Positions 57,176 through 64,000 of a stretch of 64,000 nucleotides of DNA are shown here, in pieces. The position numbers and the translations under genes are program-made. The DNA is from Odontocerum albicorne. Its lineage: Eukaryota > Arthropoda > Insecta > Trichoptera > Odontoceridae. The stretch spans positions 31,213,723 through 31,277,722 of the forward strand of contig OX463842.1 in NCBI GenBank assembly GCA_949825065.1, in the 5' to 3' direction. The notes beneath the pieces are model-generated. The model ran no database searches. It was not told the DNA's origin and saw nothing but the letters and a program-made list of their open reading frames with translations. The first letter of the stretch is position 1. Every line of letters starts with the position of its first letter.

Positions 57176-58122
57176 GTTTATCTATTTTATCATATTAGTT
57201 AAGTCTTTATTATATTGACTTGATGTTGATTGTAATTCCGATCATCTTTGTTGTGTATAAAAATTATAATATAAAAGATTTAAGCGATTTATGAAATATT
57301 AACAAAATGTATTTCTGCTTCTAAAACCGCAACGTTATATTTACTTATAATGTGAGTCGTTGTTGTATTGTTAATCAAATTTGATCATTTTTATTGATAC
57401 AACTGCTATGGGAAAACATCTATTTTACGAATTTTGTATCCGAGTGAGCTAGTTAAGTTTGTTGATATATAATTATTTTTATTGAAAAAAAAGTACAATT
57501 AGGTAAATAATTCAATGGAATCTATTTTACATTCAATATTGCTCTTAATTCTTTAGGTTTGTAAATGTCTCGTCGTGCAGTGCAAGCTATATAATGTTAG
57601 GCGAAGCGACTTTGCTAGAGATTATTTTTAAACATTTTTTGTCAATTAAAATAACCATCATATTATTTGTCTTCACTATAGTTTGAAAACTAAGAGAAAA
57701 AAAAATGCTCTTATCTGATCGGATGAGTCCAACGCACGTTTCTAACAAGTGATCCTTTTCATAGCCGACTAAACACCTCACTTTATGGTTAAATCATTCA
57801 CAAACATGTTTCAGGCTGGCTAGAATTGGTTGTATTTGATTTATTGCGACAGTTATTTTGCGAATCCATGGGCCACTTAAAATATAAAATTCTAAAGTTT
57901 ATGCTTACAAAGCTTTACGTGTAAAGAATGACAATAAAACTGTTTATTTCGTATGCGTCTCAATTTAATGCATTTTATTTATAAATTACGATGTGCCAAG
58001 CTACATAGAAATAAAAATACCAAATATTATTCAGAAAAAAACATGCTGTTGCCCTTTGTGGTAGAACAATAATTTATTTCTATAATTTTGGATTTCATTT
58101 AAAATGTAACTGTAAAAATTTA
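57176..58122. other. Unassigned A+T-rich DNA
   Basis: Nothing recognised before the mariner. Confidence 0.4.
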
Positions 58123-58124
58123 TA

Positions 58125-59394
58125 CAAGGGGACGTCAATAAATGCGCGGAATGAAGGGGGAAAAGAGGAAAAAAATAATTTTACTTTTCTTTTTCAATAT
58201 ATTCACTTTTAACTTTAATACATTTTTCAGATCTTTCAATAAGCTTATTAATACCCAAGAAAAAAAAAATTGATTTTGCCCTCATAATAAGCCGAAGTTG
58301 CACTTTTAACTTCTTCATCGTCCGTAAATTTCTTTCCTCGAAGTTTTTTTTTCATATTTGGAAACAAATAATAGTCAGACAGAGCCAGGTCTGGGCTGTA
58401 GGGAGGGTGATTTAATATTTGGAAGCCTCAGTTGTGAAGAGCAGCCAAAGCATAATTGCTTTAGTGCACGGGTGCATTGTCATGCAAAAGTAACACACCT
58501 TTTGTCTATTTTTCTCTCTTTTTCTCCTTCACAGCTACTTTTAACTGCATCAGCAGACTAGAGTAGTACTCTCCAGTTATTGTGATGCCCTCATATTGGT
58601 TATCTATCAGCAATGAGCCTTCCGCATCCCAAAAAAGTCATATTTTTCCAGCCGATTGCGATACTTTGAACTTCTTAGGGGGTTGTGTGGCCTTTTCATG
58701 CCACTGCATGGACTCCTGCTTTGACTCAGGCTCATAAAGATGAACACAAGTTTCATCAAATCTCATCTTTGTTGTTTCTGGAGAGCTCCAAAAACTGTTG
58801 TGAACTTTCGACGCGCTGTTTTTGAAGTGGCGAGAGTATTCTGGGTAGCCGATTCCACCCGCGTTGCACTGACTTTTGACATCTCTAGATGCTGATGGAG
58901 CATTTTCCAAATGGTTGTAGGTGATACTCCAACTGTCTCTGCAAGCTACTGTTTGTTTACGCGGGCATCTTCCAGCACAAGCTTTTCTACTTTTTTGACG
59001 ATGCTTAAGGAAGTGGCCTCAACAGTCCGTCCTGGTTCGAGGTCGTCTTCAATCGATTCTCTCCCTTGCTTAAAAAGACTATGCCACTTGTAAACCATCG
59101 TTTTTCCAGGGCAACAGTCCCCGTAAACCGCTAAAATCTCTTTCAAATTGATTTGAGGTGTTTTCCCATGTTTTGTGAAAAACTGAATGATGGTGCGATA
59201 CTTATTTTTTCCATACTTGGGCTGTTATTAGCGTTTGGCATGCTCTCCCAATAATATCCTTAACAATATTGTCAAAATTAGACTAAAACTCGGTGATTAT
59301 ACTAATAATGAGTCATATTATTGGAACATGCGCTTGCGCAGTACCGCCCCCTTCCTTAACCCCTTCATTCCACGAATTTATTGACCTCCCCTCG
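58125..59394 (-). mobile_element. Full-length mariner (DD34D) with CGAG/CAAG ends
   Basis: This 1270-bp element is flanked by TA (58123-58124, 59395-59396). The termini are CAAGGGGACGTCAATAAATG at the left and CGAGGGGAGGTCAATAAATT read inward from the right. Transposase is on the minus strand, broken by several stops. A helix-turn-helix half lies at 59146-58946 (V-Y-G-D-C-C-P-G-K-T-M-V-Y-K-W). F-D-E-T-C-V-H-L-Y-E-P at about 58760 carries the first catalytic aspartate. L-L-L-H-D-N-A-P-V-H at about 58490 carries the second. P-Y-S-P-D-L-A-L-S-D-Y-Y-L-F at about 58400 carries the third, with 34 residues between the last two aspartates. A C-terminal block K-L-R-G-K-K-F follows. The protein is dead, but both ends look usable in trans. 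Confidence 0.93.
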
Positions 59395-59435
59395 TATCAT
59401 ATTGATTTGCTTATTTTTATACTAACACTTTCAGT

Positions 59436-59748
59436 GATTTAGTGTACATAGTATTTTTGCGTCATTTTGAAGATGGAACAAAATAAGTTTTTTTACTACA
59501 GCAAAAGAAAAAATGATGTACGAACTAAAAAATATCGTGACTATGCAGTAAGCGATAGTGTGTCAAATGTGGTTTAAAAAAATCTAATGTAGTGATACGA
59601 CACTCGAAGATGGTGTCCGCTTTGGAAGACCGATTAACACTGATAACGACCAAATCAAGGCTTGGATCGCGAATAACCAAAATTATTTTATCCAATTTTT
59701 AGTGTGAATTGGACCTTAAAACGCGAAATTACTTTCCGGTTGCCCTGT
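59436..59748 (+). mobile_element. mariner fragment (Mos1/cecropia-like)
   Basis: GCGTCATTTTGAAGATGGAA at 59460 is identical to 52191 in the other copy. Further shared words are GATACGACACTCGAAGATG and GACCAAATCAAGG. The right end has GGGCAACCGGAAAGT read inward, matching that family's terminus. The left end is missing and the catalytic region absent. It lies 42 bp from the full-length mariner of a different subfamily. Confidence 0.78.
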
Positions 59749-60418
59749 TATAATTTGAACACACTGTCTTTATATAAGGTTCTAAAATGTTCAAAATAGT
59801 TCTATATAGCCTTTTAAATGCGATAAACTTTCTCTGGACAAAGTTTACCGCAAGGAACTATTATTTACTGGGTGTTCCGAGGATTATAAGATGTAACGTT
59901 TCCAAAACATTGGCAATTTAGATGGGTACATGCATTATATGCTTTACTAAAAGCGAAGTGCGAGAAATATCAACAAAGAGCTATTTCGGTGACAAATTTG
60001 TTTTATTATACCCGTTTTCGTATACTCGTATGTATACATTGTTCCCGATACATTATGTATGTTAATGTACGCTCTCTTTGAAGTACTTGCTGCCGTTGTA
60101 GGGATCTAATTTACAATCTTCATCAAGAATTCCCTTTCTCTGTATTATTAAGTAAAATAAGTTTATTTTGCTTCAATAATTTTCGCGGTTTCTTAATTAG
60201 GCAACATTACTCTCATATACTCGTATTTATGAATTTTTAAACGTTACACTTTCTTAAGTTAACTAAAAAGTAATTCGATACTGTTACATTGTATAATATT
60301 TTCAAATCGTCCATCACATTGCTATTTAATCTATATATTATGGTCTTAAGTATGATATAAAAAAATACTCAATGCTATGTTTCTGTTACCATTGAATGTT
60401 TTTTCTCCTCTTTTAACT
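59749..60418. other. Unassigned DNA
   Basis: Two TACTCGTA sites 195 bp apart (60023 and 60218). Nothing else recognised. Confidence 0.38.
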
Positions 60419-60632
60419 GATGACCTTGACCTAATTGGTAAGGCGCTTATCTTACAACTCGGGGGCTGCATGCTCAATTCCTGTTGTTACCATTTTTTAA
60501 AACGGTTTCCAATATGGTCTTTACTTCAAGTATCTTAAACATCTTTTTGGTTGGCTTGAAGAGATTATCACAGATCAATAACCCCACAAAGTTGTACTAT
60601 ATACAACGACATTGTAATACAATAGTACAATG
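60419..60632 (+). repeat. SINE family A, complete
   Basis: Head TGACCTTGACCTAATTGGTA, B-box region TGCTCAATTCCTGTTG, body AACATCTTTTTGGTTGGCTT and GAAGAGATTATCACAGATCA, and tail CAACGACATTGTAATACAAT. It gives the best picture of the family's full length, about 213 bp. Confidence 0.75.
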
Positions 60633-60743
60633 AAAACCTAGGCGTGGAAAATTTATTAAAAGAGCTGATCAAATGCTTACACTAGAAATATATAATGGTT
60701 TGTCAATGTACGATTAAATAAAAAATATTGAAGTGAACTAAAG

Positions 60744-60914
60744 TTAGGTATGTTGAATGATAATGCAAATGAGGAAATCCATGAAGAATATCGTTAAACC
60801 AAGTGAATGGAGTTTTGAAAGAAAAGGGAATGGTAAGAAGCTATATAGAAAGAAGTGCACGAAAAGATGTGTGGATGTGGAGGAAATGGATTTAATGGCA
60901 TGTGGAATAATGTC
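60744..60914 (+). mobile_element. LINE C-terminal fragment
   Basis: The plus strand encodes K-L-Y-R-K-K-C-T-K-R-C-V-D-V-E-E-M-D-L-M-A-C-G, matching the C-terminal motif of the LINE family at 5160, 43340 and 63190. The rest of the frame runs into a SINE A copy that appears to have inserted at its end. Confidence 0.5.
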
Positions 60915-61064
60915 CACCAGGTATCTTCTAACCAACCAGAATGATGTTCAGCTTTAGGTGAAAAAATACTGTTTTTTTTTTAAATATGAGGGATCCAACA
61001 GGAATCGAACCGGCCAACCTCTGACCGGACGACTGACGAATTATCGACTAGGCCACGGAAGTGG
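60915..61064 (-). repeat. SINE family A, internally shortened
   Basis: TCTTCTAACCAACCAGAATG (body), CAACAGGAATCGAACCGGCC (B box complement) and CGACTAGGCCACGGAAGTGG (A-box region complement). The B box is well kept. Confidence 0.7.
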
Positions 61065-61389
61065 ATTATTTTTACTTATTGGTATATTGTTAATTTTTTA
61101 ATTTGTAAACTGTAGGTTTTAAAGGACTTTTCATATCTTAATAGCTATTTGAGTAATGTGTTTTTTTAGTATATTAATTAAGTTTAATGGCAATCGACAT
61201 AATCACGATCAATAGTTTTGAAAATGTTGATATGAGAAAAACTTGCCTCAAGTTGTTATTCTTCCAGTGCTTATAGCAACGACGAGTTTATACATATATT
61301 ATGTTATTAGATTTTTTTTTAAAATAACCTCAATTATAAATAACGCAGTACATGTATGTGGTAATGGAATTACACCATGACTAACTATA

Positions 61390-61565
61390 AAACTATCTGA
61401 CGACCCGGAGGTTACAGGTTCGTTTCCTGTTAACGAAGTTTTTTTCAAATGGTTCCAGTATGGTTTTTATTTAAGACCTCTTTAACATAATTCTGGTTAG
61501 TTAGAAGAGATTGACGTATAACAATAAGCACGCCGGATCATAATGTATGTAACGAAAGGGCAAGG
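61390..61565 (+). repeat. SINE family A, 5'-truncated
   Basis: The B box ACAGGTTCGTTTCCTG at about 61410 is followed by the family A body (TTCTGGTTAGTTAGAAGAG) and tail GTAACGAAAGGGCAAGG. The A-box part is missing. Confidence 0.65.
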
Positions 61566-62177
61566 AAAAAAACTATTCACTCGCGACCAACAACATTTTA
61601 CAATTCCACACAATATTCAATTACTCACATATTCTATTTCATCCCAATTTCCATTACATTTACATTCATTTCACGTACAAAATATATAATAACTAACGAA
61701 GATAAATCGCTCTATAATAACACTTAATTCGATTATTATCTTATAGATAAATGGTTATCATAAACCTTGGCAATATGTTTTAGTCTTACAATATTACACT
61801 AAAATATTATTTTTGATAAAATAAGCTAATTGATGTTTTCTTGTATTGATACTAAGTATTGATTCAACAAGTGTGACATACTATGTACATAAAAATATGT
61901 TTTTGTAGTCGCTGATCTTTGACATGAATTCAGAAAATATATTTACAACCATATTGTTATTTTGTAGGTAACATATTTGTATATATCATTCTTTGAACTT
62001 CCTTCAAGCCTCCCAAGATTATACCTTTGTATGTATGTGACAAAAATGTTTACTGCCTTTTGTCGCAAAATCTCGTTGTCTAGAATTTCTAATAAAATAT
62101 GAAGAATCGTGTATTCAAGTACTGATCTTTGACGGAATTCCCTCGATGTTCCTCTGTTAGTCTATAAAAAGGAGATG
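61566..62177. other. Unassigned A+T-rich DNA
   Basis: Nothing recognised. Confidence 0.4.
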
Positions 62178-62518
62178 ACGAACTCTGTAACCCTAGTTGG
62201 CAAGATTGACTTGACTTTCATCTGGGGATTATGGGTTCGATTCCCGATGGTGCCCGCAAATAATTATAAAAAGGTCCCTTTCTGGTAAAAACGTAGATCT
62301 GGTAACAATTCTCAAGCGCGCTAGACTTATAGAAGTGTTGTTACATCTTCAGTGTGGTAGAATTGTCAACACGTGCGATGACTAACTGCGAGTTCCGTGC
62401 GTACTACAGTGATTCAAAACCCGAAGGTTCGAAGGGCCAAAGACGACAGTGTCTACCGGTCACACACTCAAATGTATTCAGTTCCGATATATCGAGGGGT
62501 ACCGAACTAATAAATGAA
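62178..62518 (+). repeat. SINE family B, reference copy
   Basis: Head CTGTAACCCTAGTTGGCAAG, B box GGGTTCGATTCCCGATGG, then AGCGCGCTAGACTTATAGAA, CACGTGCGATGACTAACTGC, GAGTTCCGTGCGTACTACAG and AACCCGAAGGTTCGAAGG, to a 3' end near AATAAATGAATG. It is the longest copy, about 340 bp. Confidence 0.78.
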
Positions 62519-63189
62519 TGACCGTTGGTGCAATTTCTTTCTGAAAATTTTCAGGCGAACATTTCTGAATTTGCTTTGTTTATTTATTTATTAGTTAAAA
62601 ATAAGAACTCTTTAATATTTGATAAAACTAATTATTATTATATTAAATAATATTGTGATTATATTTTTATAAAAAAATACAAAATGTTCCCCATTTATTG
62701 TTCTCATATGTTATGGTAACGATAGCATCACGAGGTATGTTGTAATTAAAAATATATATTATTCCATGCCTAAGCAACGTTTGAATTATCCCGCCACTCA
62801 AAAAGGTTTCCCTTCCCATCCCTGCTTTATAGTATTCCCTTTCTCTGAAAAGTAGTGACGTGCCCTTAAAATATGTTTCCCTCTGCCATACCGTTATTTT
62901 TATTATGATCACATAAGATAGGAAACGGGAGTTTGTTCGAAGTACTTACAATAAATTTATTGAATGTTTATGGACCATTCCTAGTTTTTCACAAAAGAAC
63001 TAGGACGACAGGGGAGAAACTTTTTCCACAAATATAATTCCCAAGGAATGTCTACTTTTCTTGAACATTCTTGAAATAAACATAATTATTCAGATATATA
63101 AAATATACGAGTATTTCATAAAACTTCAATTTAGGTTAAGGTTTCGCTTTTTATCCTGAATTATTACTTTTTGGGGATAGACAACCCAC
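62519..63189. other. Unassigned A+T-rich DNA
   Basis: A minus-strand frame at 62667-62912 (81 codons) has no motif. TACGAGTA at 63106. Confidence 0.38.
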
Positions 63190-63660
63190 TTTATACTTAC
63201 ATACAAAGGCAGAGAAGACAGAGCGCCCGACTATGAAAGTCGAAACATATCCTTCGCCTCTTTTACATCCATACACTTTCTCATACAACTTCTATAATAT
63301 ATCTTACTTTACGTTTCCTTCTTTCAAATTATAATTAATTTGATTCAACCATACTTTCCTTGGTCTTCCACTCAAATTTGTTTTGAAACTTTTTCTTTAT
63401 TCGTTCATTATACATGCTCAACTCATCTCAGAGTGCGCTTGACCACATCAGCCTTAAGTTCACATTCATCCCTAATTACTTCATTCCGTATGCTGTCATC
63501 CTTTATCACTTCATGTATTTTTTTCAGTGCTCGCATTTGTACAGCATTTATTCGGCCCCTTTTCACGTCCAATGTTTTCTCCCATGTATCAAAGTTGATA
63601 CTACTATACTGTTGTGGACTATCATCATCTTAGTAGATTTTGATCCTGTCCGGTTCGATA
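63190..63660 (-). mobile_element. LINE C-terminal fragment
   Basis: The minus strand reads K-K-I-H-E-V-I-K-D-D-S-I-R-N-E-V-I-R-D-E, then C-E-L-K-A-D-V-V-K, and later C-M-R-K-C-M-D-V-K-E-A-K-D-M-F. It is the best-preserved C-terminus of this LINE family; frameshifts lie between blocks. The plus-strand frames over it are shadows. Confidence 0.75.
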
Positions 63661-64000
63661 CCTATTATAGAGAATTTTAAAACATATATTTTCTAAGGAA
63701 GTTAAGCAAATGTTACCATTTCAAAATGAATTTTTATTTAATTGCTGCATCCGATTACATTAAGTGAATCATTCTCGGTGGTTTACTTTATTTAGGTTCA
63801 TGTATGGCTTTAACAATATATAGTATTTTATACTGTTGCAATATTTATTAATTAACAATCAATCGCTTTGTCTATTATTAATTATTTATCAGAAATTGAT
63901 TAAGGTTTCTTCCTTAAAAAAATAATATAACTTCGAAGTATGGGTGCGTTTAAAGCAAGATAAACGCTATGAAAACGCACAGTTTCCTAGACCTTCTGGG
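63661..64000. other. Unassigned A+T-rich DNA
   Basis: Nothing recognised to the window edge. Confidence 0.4.

Larger units (their letters stand above)
4036..63113. repeat. 26 dispersed TACTCGTA/TACGAGTA sites (6-bp insertions at TA)
   Basis: TACTCGTA on the plus strand starts at 4036, 6639, 8898, 16006, 16944, 17129, 19017, 19187, 27619, 29617, 30498, 33222, 33453, 37025, 41958, 50658, 60023 and 60218. TACGAGTA starts at 15066, 15355, 16768, 24044, 37626, 48398, 55476 and 63106. At 29617 the tandem paralogue lacks exactly CTCGTA (empty TA at 29752-29753). At 48398 the motif adds six in-frame bases to a LINE reverse transcriptase. The form TA-(CTCG or CGAG)-TA equals a duplicated TA target around four bases, as expected of a Tc1/mariner excision footprint. 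The mariner at 58125-59394 has CGAG at one terminus. The sites and counts are direct readings; the footprint interpretation is inference. Confidence 0.7.

Overview
This is arthropod, probably insect, nuclear DNA. It is very A+T-rich, almost gene-empty and full of decayed transposons. The evidence is eukaryotic: GT-AG splice signals, tRNA-derived SINEs, APE-type LINEs, a Helitron end, and at least six Tc1/mariner relics of insect type. There are no operons, bacterial genes or CRISPR arrays. Most long reading frames are chance frames in A+T-rich DNA or pieces of transposons.

The one host coding segment I can name is a 127-bp exon at 53672-53798 (+). It encodes the start of the first C1 domain of a type IV (zeta/iota-like) diacylglycerol kinase, the family of Drosophila rdgA. 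Further host candidates, all weak, are a short proline/serine/histidine-rich last exon at 18519-18586, a tail-anchored 79-100 residue frame at 4085-4387, a possible last exon at 14683-14876, a G+C-rich island at 3540-3780 and a 73-codon frame at 33924-34145. The rest is probably intron or intergenic DNA.

Layout. 1-5 kb: a Tc1/mariner fragment, an assembly gap, and a giant (TA)n-(TG)n-(CG)n microsatellite. 5-14 kb: a mariner deleted across its catalytic core, LINE 3' pieces, SINEs, and a SINE nested inside a foldback MITE with a perfect 10-bp target duplication. 14-20 kb: two minisatellites (67 bp and 42 bp units), a 680-bp foldback MITE with a TTA target duplication, and a short mariner. 20-35 kb: sparse, with LINE 3' ends and a 129-bp tandem duplication. 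35-38 kb: a Helitron 3' end plus helicase fragment and an acidic relic. 38-50 kb: MITEs, several LINE pieces and the largest LINE (47.56-49.83 kb, endonuclease to C-terminus, with a broken reverse-transcriptase active site). 50-64 kb: an internally deleted mariner, an 83-bp minisatellite, the kinase exon, a cluster of SINEs and a full-length mariner (58125-59394).

The most unusual signal is the 8-mer TACTCGTA or its complement TACGAGTA. It occurs 26 times in 64 kb, against roughly two or three expected. Where an unoccupied copy of the surrounding sequence can be compared, the motif is a clean 6-bp insertion at a TA dinucleotide, that is TA-CTCG-TA. The mariner resident at 58125-59394 sits in a TA and has CGAG as one terminal tetranucleotide, so these sites look like excision footprints of that family. 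If so, this genome records an extraordinary history of mariner cut-and-paste.
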